Below are positions 57,481 through 64,000 of a DNA stretch of 64,000 bases, piece after piece. Each line of letters opens with the position of its first letter. Position 1 is the first letter of the stretch. A program made the position numbers and the translations under genes. The DNA comes from Paraburkholderia sp. GTDB lineage: Bacteria; Pseudomonadota; Gammaproteobacteria; Burkholderiales; Burkholderiaceae. The notes beneath the pieces were generated by a model. It was given only the letters and a program-made list of their open reading frames with translations. It did not search any database and was not told the DNA's origin. The stretch covers positions 62,001 to 126,000 of the forward strand of contig SCRN01000033.1 of assembly GCA_004322045.1 (NCBI GenBank), in the 5' to 3' direction.

Positions 57481-59268
57481 ATGACATACCAACTCACGCG
57501 CGAATCTCTGATTGAGAGCCTCGCGGACGAAACGACGACTCTCTGTATTCACGGGGCCTGGGGGGCTGGGAAGACGCATCTCTGGCGAGAGGTCGAAAAG
57601 AATGCGCTCCCGGAGCGTTGGAAAGGTCGGGTTGCATATGCGTCCGTTTTCGGGGCGAACTCACTCGTCGAAATTAAGCAACGTGCATGTCTGTCGGCAG
57701 CGGAGTCTTACGTCAACCGCCCCTTAGCTACGCCCACGATAGTTCAGGGGCTGCGCGATAGGTATCCGGCTTTCGTGGAGACTGTCGCCCGGCTAATTGT
57801 CGGGTTCAAGACGCGATTTGCCGAAGAATGGACCAGCCTCTTGCGCCTTTTCGGCAGAACCGGTCCGCTGGCTGAGACTAATGCCCCATACCTCGCACGC
57901 GTGATGGCAAGTCTCGTTACAGACGGCTTTTTCAACCAGAAGCTGGTTGTTCTCGATGATGTCGAGCGGATCGGAAAAGACCTTCCTCTCGATGCATTGA
58001 TAGGATGGGTCGACTACCTGACGCAGAGCCGCCAATGCAAGGTACTTCTGATTTTGAACGAAGATGCAATTCAGGCCGAGGACCAAAGGGCGGCATGGTG
58101 CCGATATCGAGAGAAAGTAATCGACCGCGACGTTGCCCTCGTTGTTACGCCGACTGATGCTGTACGTCTGGCGTCAGATGGTTCGACGGTGGCCGACATT
58201 GAGGGCATCGTGAGAGATGCCGAAGCGCTTCAACTCACAAACATCAGAGTGATCAAGCGAGCGTTGGCCATCGTCGAACGTCTAGATAAGAAATTCGGGA
58301 TCGTGAATCGTAGCCTGGAGCGTGCTGCGGCCTCGTCCGTCGTGATGCTGACTGCTGCCCACTACAACGCGATACCGGATGGCCCCGACATTACGTACAT
58401 CCTCGGCCGTGGAGAGTTCGCCGCATTAGTTGAGGCGCAAAACGGCGGTGACGAGCAGGAGCGGAAATGGGCGGCCCTGCTTTCTCGCTATCACTGGTCC
58501 CATGTCGACGATTTCGATCGTGCAGTCGTGAAGCTACTCGATACTGGCTTGGTCGATGCTGCACTGTTTGAGAGTCACTTTGAGAACTGGGAGCGTGATC
58601 TCAGAATCGAAGGCGCGCGTTCCCGGTTGCGCGCTGCTGGTGAGGTCGTCCATCGCAACTTCTCTCGGAGCGATCAGGATGCACTCCATGCTTTGATGGA
58701 ACTTCTCCCCGATGTGCCGTTGTATGGGCTTGCCGACATACTGAGCGTTTTGGCTTTGCTGCACGGGCTTGTCCACGATACACAGGCGGCTGAGTTCCGG
58801 AATCAATGGCTCGATCTTCTTCGTCGGGGAGATATTCGCATGTCGGAAGACGGATTCGAGTCTTCCATTCAATCGATCGGTAACCTTGACGAAGAACTCA
58901 TTTCAAAGACGAGAGATATCTTGAAATCGCGGTCTGAGTTGCCAGGGTTGTCCGAGGTTCTCCTGTCGATCCGCCGGAGCGGGGGCTGGTCTGAACGAGA
59001 CATTACGGTTTTGCGTGCCGCTACCGTCGACGACTACGTTGCGATGCTGACGACGCTTATCAGCGATGACTTGCACGATGTGCTGTATCAGTGTCTACAA
59101 TGGGTTCCGAATCCACCGGAGGGAACGGGTGAGTCGATGGACCGATTCGTCCAAGCATGCCGCATTGTCGCTGATAGAAGCGTGACAAATCGCTACGCGC
59201 TGCAGAATCTGTTCGGCCGCTACCAGGTTCGCCAGCTATTAGAGGATGTCGAGGGTGGAAACCGCTGA
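57481..59268 (+). CDS. KAP-like P-loop NTPase
   Basis: A 595-residue protein. Walker A GAWGAGKTH (residues ~25-33), Walker B KLVVLDDVERI (~155-165) and a sensor region VLLILNEDAI place it in the STAND/KAP-like NTPase group. The remaining 350 residues are helical without recognised repeats. GGAG lies five bases before the ATG. Paired with Abi-C, it may sense phage and trigger the partner, as NTPase sensors do in many anti-phage systems. No membrane helices are evident, unlike many KAP proteins. Confidence 0.82.
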   Translation: MTYQLTRESLIESLADETTTLCIHGAWGAGKTHLWREVEKNALPERWKGRVAYASVFGANSLVEIKQRACLSAAESYVNRPLATPTIVQGLRDRYPAFVETVARLIVGFKTRFAEEWTSLLRLFGRTGPLAETNAPYLARVMASLVTDGFFNQKLVVLDDVERIGKDLPLDALIGWVDYLTQSRQCKVLLILNEDAIQAEDQRAAWCRYREKVIDRDVALVVTPTDAVRLASDGSTVADIEGIVRDAEALQLTNIRVIKRALAIVERLDKKFGIVNRSLERAAASSVVMLTAAHYNAIPDGPDITYILGRGEFAALVEAQNGGDEQERKWAALLSRYHWSHVDDFDRAVVKLLDTGLVDAALFESHFENWERDLRIEGARSRLRAAGEVVHRNFSRSDQDALHALMELLPDVPLYGLADILSVLALLHGLVHDTQAAEFRNQWLDLLRRGDIRMSEDGFESSIQSIGNLDEELISKTRDILKSRSELPGLSEVLLSIRRSGGWSERDITVLRAATVDDYVAMLTTLISDDLHDVLYQCLQWVPNPPEGTGESMDRFVQACRIVADRSVTNRYALQNLFGRYQVRQLLEDVEGGNR

Positions 59269-59360
59269 GATGGGCAGCGGCGCGACAGGGCCGCGGTGGT
59301 CTTGGGCATAACTCGGTTGCTTGCCGCGATTTGCTGCGTGTGGGTGGCCGCGCTCAACCG

Positions 59361-59460
59361 GATTGCATGATTGCGCGATTGCACGTTCGCAGCCTCAAAG
59401 CTTGCTTGCCGACGGAGGCACATTCCGTAACCTAGCCGTTGAGCAATGGAAGCAATCCTG
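59361..59460. repeat. Iteron array B
   Basis: Direct 8-bp units GATTGCAT, GATTGCGC, GATTGCAC and a degenerate fourth run from 59361 to 59392. Two inverted units, GCAATGGA and GCAATCCT, follow around 59443-59460. The box AGTAGCTAACACTCGTTCA at 59504-59522 is 17/19 identical to the one after array A. It lies upstream of the replication gene. Confidence 0.65.
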
Positions 59461-59615
59461 CGATCGCACGGGGAGCGCATCAGCGGCTACAGCATGTTTT
59501 TATAGTAGCTAACACTCGTTCAGTTTTCCGGTACCAATTCGAACAATTCAAGTCATAGGCTTCTCCAGCTTTTCGTTAAAGGTCCTACTCAGCCACCAAT
59601 GGAAGGGTAGAACCT

Positions 59616-60797
59616 ATGAAACAAGCTAAGGCAACACTTGGACATTTGCTGCTCGCGCAGCCGCTGTCCGCCTATGCAATCTGCAATCCGCAATCGGGAG
59701 TGTTCATTGACCGTATTCGGATCACTGCACCGTGCCTGCATCGCCCTCTGGGCAATCAGGCCGAGTGGAGAGATGCCGATACAGGGCTAGTCACGCATGC
59801 CGCCGGTGGAATCCAGCAGGCGCTGGAAGAGGGGCATGCCGATGTGTACGTCCAGTCGAAGCAGGTTAGTCGCGAGTTAGGTGCCCGGGCTATTCTCATC
59901 GATTGCTGCCCGCCGAAGGTGCTCCAGGGGCACAACGTGTTCGGGCATGCTGTGTTGCAGGACTACGTATATGAGATTCTGGACCGCGTGACGCGCGTGC
60001 TTGGAATTGAAGTTCGCCCCGAAGATCGGGCGATGTGGCGCGCCGGAAATGTGCATCTCACACAGATCCACCTCACAGCGAATTTCACATGCCCCCGAGA
60101 CTTAATCGTGCCGATCATAGATGCCGTCGATCTCAGCAACCGGAGTGGCAAGCAACGAATTCTGCCCACTTGGATGACGCTGGGGCTCACGCCGAAGGGC
60201 CGCTCCACGTACCACTGTGTAACGCTCTACGACAAGCTGGCGGAGATGGGCCCGTACCCGTTTCCGTGGCCGACCACCCGTTACCAGCGGATGTTGCTAG
60301 CGGAGGCCGGAAAGGGTTTCCGCGTCGAAATCAAGCTGTACTCCCAGGGGCTCAAATCGTTGTCGAAGGGCTTGGGCGGTATCGACTTGGAGGGTGTCGC
60401 GAATTGGGCGAGAGTCGACGTGCCAGCGCTGTTCTTCCACGTCTTCGACAAGTACGAGATCGTGTACGCGGTACAGCCTGTGCCGACGACGGCCCAGATC
60501 ACGCTATTGAAGCCAAAGGAACTCGGCGTTTTCGCAAACTGGCTTCTTGGCCGTAGCGTGAAAGATCAATTTTCGAATCGGGGGACGGCCGGGCGGTACG
60601 TGAAGGTGATTCTGGAGAAGACCGGCGTGAACGTCGGCGTGGACCGCCGGGCCGAGGTACAGCCATCGGTTGATCTGAGAACGCTGTTCTCTCTGGCGAA
60701 CGTCCGACCCGTGCCGGATTTGGCGGTGAGGACCCGATACTACTCGCCGCCTTCCGTATCGTCGGCCACGAACGCGGAGGTCGGTGCGAACGAGTGA
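59616..60797 (+). CDS. Phage/plasmid replication protein, gene II/X family
   Basis: A 393-residue protein related to filamentous-phage gpII, which nicks the origin to start rolling-circle replication. Family landmarks: FIDRIRITAP near the N-terminus, QGHNVFGH, NVHLTQIHLTANF in the middle, the catalytic-tyrosine region STYHCVTLYDKLAEM, and RVEIKLYSQGLKSLSKGL. The GGAAGGG ribosome site is good. It is flanked by iteron arrays B and C, which probably include its origin. No phage coat or secretion genes are present, so it may replicate the excised element, or be a captured replicon. Confidence 0.85.
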   Translation: MKQAKATLGHLLLAQPLSAYAICNPQSGVFIDRIRITAPCLHRPLGNQAEWRDADTGLVTHAAGGIQQALEEGHADVYVQSKQVSRELGARAILIDCCPPKVLQGHNVFGHAVLQDYVYEILDRVTRVLGIEVRPEDRAMWRAGNVHLTQIHLTANFTCPRDLIVPIIDAVDLSNRSGKQRILPTWMTLGLTPKGRSTYHCVTLYDKLAEMGPYPFPWPTTRYQRMLLAEAGKGFRVEIKLYSQGLKSLSKGLGGIDLEGVANWARVDVPALFFHVFDKYEIVYAVQPVPTTAQITLLKPKELGVFANWLLGRSVKDQFSNRGTAGRYVKVILEKTGVNVGVDRRAEVQPSVDLRTLFSLANVRPVPDLAVRTRYYSPPSVSSATNAEVGANE

Positions 60798-60844
60798 CCG
60801 GAAGCCAAGCGGCCGCTGAAGCAATGTGGCCGCTGAAGCAACGC

Positions 60845-60897
60845 GCAATCAAGCAATCGTGCAATCGGATATGCAACGACAGTGCAATCATGCAATT
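60845..60897. repeat. Iteron array C
   Basis: Units starting GCAATC at 60845, 60853 and 60861 (8-bp phase), and again at 60884 and 60892, are in reverse orientation to the main parts of arrays A and B. A CAGCGGCCTACAG segment follows, close to CAGCGGCTACAG after array B. It sits between the convergent ends of the replication gene and the next gene. Confidence 0.65.
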
Positions 60898-60918
60898 CGC
60901 TTCAGCGGCCTACAGTAA

Positions 60919-61986
60919 TTACCATTCCTTGCCCGATGCGTCGTCGTTGGTGGGGGCGCTGTCCGTGCTTCCGGCAGGTGGGGTGTCGGAGCCCGGCAAC
61001 GAAAGCTTTTTTGTCTTCCGGTCCTTCAATACCTCTCCGCGTTCGACCAATTCTTTAACCGCACGGTTGACGGTCGATGCGTCGCAATCAAGAGGCCCCA
61101 CCATTTCCTTCTGGCTCGTCACCCCGTTCCCAATCAATGCCTTAATCTTATCGTGCCGCTCGTCCCGGGCTTCCTGCACCGCTGACTTTTGTTCGACGAA
61201 GTGTTCCTCCTTGCAACTGAAATCGAAGTTCCCGTCAACGTCGATTTTCGACCACCAAACGAACTCGCACGGAACCGGGCTGGCATCGTGCGATGCTTCA
61301 CGGGAGACGAGGAGCCGCAGGCTACCCGGCACCCGACGGCCCTTATCCTTCCTGATGAAGACTTTGTTATAAGGCAGTGGGCCCAACAAGGCCGGGATGA
61401 TTTTTCGCCCCTTCGTACCTGACGTGAAGATGAGGACACTTATGCCTCGGCTCGTCAGCTTTTCGAGTAGTTCGCTGAAAGTGGCCGGAAGGTTCTCCGC
61501 CGTTTCCTTGCTTTCCATCAATGTCCAATCATCCAGGGCATCGAAGATAAGCAGCCGGCTATCGTGACGCCGCGCTTGCTCTAGTAGTTGCCGCTGACCG
61601 CTCTGTGTCACCAGTGATTGCTCGTACCGTGACTTCTGCTCGAGTTCAAGCCAGTAGCGCACGAGGTTTTCCCTCGCGCGGTCGCGAGAGGATGGATAAG
61701 GGTCGCGGACCTTCACGCGTTCCATTCGGTCGTGAAGGTCCGCTTCGTAAAACCGGTCGCAGCAATACAGCGTTCTCACTCCCGCGCCGAGACCGAAGGG
61801 CAGCAACTTCTTGCGCCCGGCGCCGGCGTACGCGCACAGGAACCGGAACATTGCGGCTTCGTGCTTTTTTTCCTGGTCAACGATCGTCACCTGCCCGGCG
61901 AGGGCCAACACGCCGATCATTTCACGGTGTTGTCGTGCCGCGACGATGCCGTCGGGTGAGTTTGAAAATCTATCTCGTATCAGCAT
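60919..61986 (-). CDS. RecA-fold NTPase-like protein with lost Walker A, plus winged helix
   Basis: A 355-residue protein. SRLLIFDALDDWTL looks like Walker B of RepA/KaiC-type ATPases and SVLIFTSGTKG like the following strand, but the P-loop position (GQVTIVDQEKKHEAAMF) has no GK[ST]. A C-terminal winged helix (VTSQKEMVGPLDCDASTVNRAVKELVERG) would bind DNA. It may be a replication accessory or regulator that binds but does not hydrolyse nucleotide. It is convergent with the replication gene. Confidence 0.65.
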   Translation of the reverse strand: MLIRDRFSNSPDGIVAARQHREMIGVLALAGQVTIVDQEKKHEAAMFRFLCAYAGAGRKKLLPFGLGAGVRTLYCCDRFYEADLHDRMERVKVRDPYPSSRDRARENLVRYWLELEQKSRYEQSLVTQSGQRQLLEQARRHDSRLLIFDALDDWTLMESKETAENLPATFSELLEKLTSRGISVLIFTSGTKGRKIIPALLGPLPYNKVFIRKDKGRRVPGSLRLLVSREASHDASPVPCEFVWWSKIDVDGNFDFSCKEEHFVEQKSAVQEARDERHDKIKALIGNGVTSQKEMVGPLDCDASTVNRAVKELVERGEVLKDRKTKKLSLPGSDTPPAGSTDSAPTNDDASGKEW

Positions 61987-62052
61987 GAGAGATCACAGTC
62001 CTTATATCGATGCAAGCGATGGCGCGAAATGCGCCGCATTGGTCTCGCTGAA

Positions 62053-62457
62053 TTAGGCGATCGAATCTGTGCGATTGGTCGACACTTCGATCAATGCTGC
62101 AACGAAGTCACAGAGGTCAATCCTCATGCCGTGTACACGTGACATAAGGCGCTTAGCTTCCAAGATTGCATCGACTTCGTGGGCGAGCCAGGCGACACGA
62201 CGCTCGGAGAGTCGGATAGGTGGAGCAAAGCGTTTAAGGGCTACTTCGCGCCAAAGCGTGCTGAGCCCGAGGCCGGCTTTGTCTGCCGTTCTCTGTGCGT
62301 CGATGGCAGACTGGTCGTTACGGCAGCTATGGCGCCGAATGACATCCTGATAAATCGGGGGGAGCTTGTTGAAACTGCCCGACGTGGTTTCATTTCCGAT
62401 GTCGCTTGCTGCTACGGAAACCTTGCGGGCGCGTGTCGGGCGGGCAGGGTGGTGCAT
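62053..62457 (-). CDS. AlpA-family regulator/excisionase
   Basis: A 134-residue protein with an AlpA-like winged helix in the second half (GLGLSTLWREVALKRFAPPIRLSERRVAWLAHEVDAIL). GGAGG lies five bases before the ATG. AlpA proteins activate integrase expression and can act as excisionase in P4-type elements. It is divergent from the DUF6499-like gene over the triple operator. It is co-directional with, and 66 bases upstream of, the NTPase-like gene. Confidence 0.82.
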   Translation of the reverse strand: MHHPARPTRARKVSVAASDIGNETTSGSFNKLPPIYQDVIRRHSCRNDQSAIDAQRTADKAGLGLSTLWREVALKRFAPPIRLSERRVAWLAHEVDAILEAKRLMSRVHGMRIDLCDFVAALIEVSTNRTDSIA

Positions 62458-62560
62458 AAGATCCTCCGTGTGATGTAGATGTCGGTGGACGCATTAAGCC
62501 ACACGAGGATGTTTGTGCAAATAACTGATTTATAAGGATAAAAATATTTATAAGATTGCT

Positions 62561-62646
62561 ATATCGGGGAATTCGCCGATATGAAACTAATCATAACTGG
62601 GATTTCCCTGATATGATCTGTGCTATATCGGAGAGTATCCTGCTAT
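62561..62646. promoter_or_regulatory. Three 22-bp operators phased at exactly 32 bp
   Basis: Sites start at 62561, 62593 and 62625. The first is nearly perfect: arms ATATCGGGGAA and TTCGCCGATAT (10/11). The second has ATAACTGGGA and TTTCCCTGATAT; the third has ATATCGGAGA and TATCCTGCTAT. A fourth half-site (GCTGATATG) falls at the same phase and contains the start codon of the gene at 62676. The 32-bp spacing is about three helical turns, which suits cooperative repressor binding. Confidence 0.8.
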
Positions 62647-62675
62647 GGTGATAACGTAGCTAGAGGCGGGCTGAT

Positions 62676-63437
62676 ATGAGGCGTCGTGAAAAAGAGACAA
62701 TGGGAGTCGCAACCTTGACGGAGGCAGATTTTCCTGACTGGAGAGATGCTGCTGCTTACGGCGATTATGCGAGATGGACCTATCGCCGTTGGGCATGGGA
62801 GTTCCTTCGGAGGAATCCGCGGTACATCGACGCTTGCCATCGGTTGAACCCTCGTGGGCGACCCAGTGCTCCGGGTAGCGAGGAGGTATTACAGGAGGCT
62901 GCAAAATTCGGGCGACGCGACCTAAAGTACTTCAATTCGCCTTATGACGAGAAAGATCGCTATTGGCTGTCGGAACGCGTTGCTGACCAAGCGTGGGTGG
63001 AGAGCAAGGAGCCCGTGTCGAAGACATTCAATCTTGTCCCTGGGCAGGTTGCGATTCTGTTCGACGTGAGACCAATCCGCGTGGCCGGTCCAGCAGCGCT
63101 TGCTGTGATGTTGGAGCACGCAAAGGAACTGCTGATCGGCGAATACCGAGCCATTGTAGACCCGGAGGGCAAGCATGGTTACGACGCTGAGTTGGGGAAA
63201 GTTGAGCGGGTGCGGAAGCCCCGACTGAAGCCTAAAGAACTCTTGGAGAAGTTGCGCATTTACGATGCGGTAGTTCATCAAGGCGCATCCCATAGCGACG
63301 TTGCAGAGCAACTTTTTGCCGATGCCGGCGAGGATCACGCCGCGCGAAAAAGGGTGGAGTATAAATGCTGGGGGAAAGCCAAGGAGATGATCGAAGGTTT
63401 GAAGCTCTTAGAGTTGGTGCCCCGCGACCATGCATAG
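62676..63437 (+). CDS. DUF6499-like / transcriptional-regulator-domain protein
   Basis: A 253-residue protein with DFPDWRDAAAYGDYARWTYRRWAWEFLRRNPRY near the N-terminus, a pattern typical of the DUF6499 domain found on many alpha- and betaproteobacterial integrative elements, usually with a DUF2285-type C-terminus. The C-terminal half here (KPKELLEKLRIYDAVVHQGASHSDVAEQLF) looks like a winged helix. ATG 62676 sits on the fourth operator half-site; ATG 62700 is an alternative. It is probably a regulator or accessory factor of excision or transfer. Confidence 0.75.
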   Translation: MRRREKETMGVATLTEADFPDWRDAAAYGDYARWTYRRWAWEFLRRNPRYIDACHRLNPRGRPSAPGSEEVLQEAAKFGRRDLKYFNSPYDEKDRYWLSERVADQAWVESKEPVSKTFNLVPGQVAILFDVRPIRVAGPAALAVMLEHAKELLIGEYRAIVDPEGKHGYDAELGKVERVRKPRLKPKELLEKLRIYDAVVHQGASHSDVAEQLFADAGEDHAARKRVEYKCWGKAKEMIEGLKLLELVPRDHA

Positions 63438-63474
63438 GAGAGGGTCGGCGGGACTCTACTGACGTCTCATAATT

Positions 63475-63494
63475 ATGAGTAGCTAGCCGAGTAG
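63475..63494. repeat. Right integrase arm-type site
   Basis: ATGAGTAGCTAGCCGAGTAG is the second copy of the left arm-type repeat (19/20). It is part of a palindromic CTCATAATTATGAG at 63466-63479, and 60 bases inside attR. Confidence 0.6.
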
Positions 63495-63553
63495 CTATCC
63501 GCCGAAGTGTTGTGATGTATCGTTCAGTTGATTGATTTTAAACAGTAAAAATA

Positions 63554-64000
63554 TTACATCAACACGATGTCGTACTGCTCTTGGCTCAAGTTGGACTCGA
63601 CCTGCAGCGATACCGGTTTGCCGATGAAGTCGATGAGCATTGCCAGATGCTGCGATTCCTCATCGAGGAACAAGTCGATGACTTGCTGCGAGGCCACGAC
63701 CCGAAATTCGCGCGGATTGAACTGCCGCGACTCGCGCAAGATTTCGCGCAGGACGTCATAGCACACGGTGCGCGCGGTTTTGACTTGGCCCTTGCCCTCG
63801 CAAACCGGGCACGGCTCGCACAGCACGTGGGCCAGCGATTCGCGCGTGCGCTTGCGCGTCATCTCGACGAGCCCAAGCTGCGAGAAGCCGTTGACGGTCG
63901 AGCGCGTGCGGTCGCGGGCGAGCGCCTTCTTCAGTTCGCCGAGCACGGCGTCGCGATGCTCGGCGTTTTCCATATCGATGAAATCGATGATGATGATGCC
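63554..64000 (-). CDS. rng: Ribonuclease G, C-terminal part
   Basis: The gene starts beyond the right edge. The visible 148 residues include the end of the catalytic domain (DIIIIDFIDM-type segment followed by RTRSTVNGFSQLGLVEMTRKR) and the zinc-link cysteines in CEPCPVCEGKG, which bridge subunits. It ends YDIVLM, and lacks the long RNase E scaffold tail, so RNase G is right. RNase G matures 16S rRNA 5' ends. The element uses its last codons as attB: the present TAA stop (63554-63556) is from the element, while the left copy carries TAG. Confidence 0.94.
   Translation of the reverse strand, partial: GIIIIDFIDMENAEHRDAVLGELKKALARDRTRSTVNGFSQLGLVEMTRKRTRESLAHVLCEPCPVCEGKGQVKTARTVCYDVLREILRESRQFNPREFRVVASQQVIDLFLDEESQHLAMLIDFIGKPVSLQVESNLSQEQYDIVLM
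63555..63574. repeat. attR core repeat (3' end of rng)
   Basis: TACATCAACACGATGTCGTA matches attL in 19 of 20 bases and encodes the last six codons of rng on the minus strand plus the first base of the stop region. Its identity keeps rng intact after integration. Confidence 0.85.

Larger units (their letters stand above)
32894..63574. mobile_element. 30.7-kb integrative element inserted in the 3' end of rng
   Basis: The boundaries are a 20-bp direct repeat at 32894-32913 and 63555-63574 (19/20 identical); the right copy is the terminal coding sequence of rng. A P4-type integrase lies just inside the left end, and a second repeat, likely arm sites, lies inside both ends. Contents fit an integrative (perhaps mobilisable) element: AlpA-type regulator, DUF6499-like protein, gene II/X-type replication protein, second recombinase, XRE regulators, and defence and type VI cargo. 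No conjugation or relaxase genes are seen. Removal would join rng directly to the acxR-side sequence, where the two genes would be convergent. Confidence 0.88.

Noticed and set aside
56378-60897. CRISPR array
   Set aside because: The repeats are 8 bp with no spacers of uniform length and no cas genes; they fit iterons.

Overview
The window reads as a chromosomal segment of a Burkholderiales bacterium (Burkholderia, Paraburkholderia, Trinickia or a close relative). The evidence is high-GC coding DNA, an ACC deaminase with its Lrp-type regulator, a Burkholderia-style DnaE start, and an RNase G gene (rng) at the right edge. About half is ordinary chromosome. The other half is a 30.7-kb integrative element inserted at the 3' end of rng.

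Left to right. Positions 1-4538 hold the end of a RhlE-type helicase gene, acdR/acdS, gluQ and trhO. Positions 4755-15832 hold dnaE and a cell-envelope sugar block: two GT9 transferases, an O-antigen-ligase-like protein, two GT2 transferases and the lipid A flippase msbA. Positions 15835-16867 carry three small envelope or hypothetical genes. Positions 16996-23532 are one compact, often overlapping operon: DUF2946 protein, TonB-dependent receptor, TonB, ExbB, ExbD, BNR-repeat protein, TlpA-like thioredoxin. I infer metal, probably copper, uptake. Positions 23644-32853 are an acetone-utilisation cluster: AMP-forming ligase, acxC, acxB, acxA, and the divergent sigma-54 activator acxR. A canonical -24/-12 promoter and two palindromes lie between acxA and acxR.

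The element spans 32894-63574. It is bounded by a 20-bp direct repeat (19/20 identical), one copy of which is the last codons of rng. A 20-bp internal repeat near both ends looks like integrase arm sites. A P4-type integrase lies at the left end. The right end carries an AlpA-like regulator, a DUF6499-like protein and an exactly 32-bp-phased triple operator. Cargo, in order: membrane and hypothetical proteins; an intact and a broken XRE regulator; a lipoprotein, zinc-ribbon membrane protein, Sir2 protein and hydrolase; a type VI secretion PAAR / VRR-NUC nuclease / DUF3396 immunity cassette; a very large minus-strand gene; a GmrSD-like DUF262/DUF1524 gene; a second tyrosine recombinase; an Abi-C / P-loop NTPase pair; and a filamentous-phage-type (gene II/X) replication gene surrounded by 8-bp iteron arrays.

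The most striking item is the 2,526-residue protein at 45217-52797. It fuses a complete DnaG-like primase (CHC2 zinc finger plus TOPRIM), a reverse transcriptase with a YVDD active site, a ~1,000-residue unassigned middle, and a C-terminal nitrilase domain with an intact Glu-Lys-Cys triad. RT-nitrilase proteins are the hallmark of DRT type 1 (UG1) anti-phage systems. I do not know a described primase-RT-nitrilase fusion, and the neighbouring GmrSD-like nuclease gene on the same strand makes a defence locus likely.
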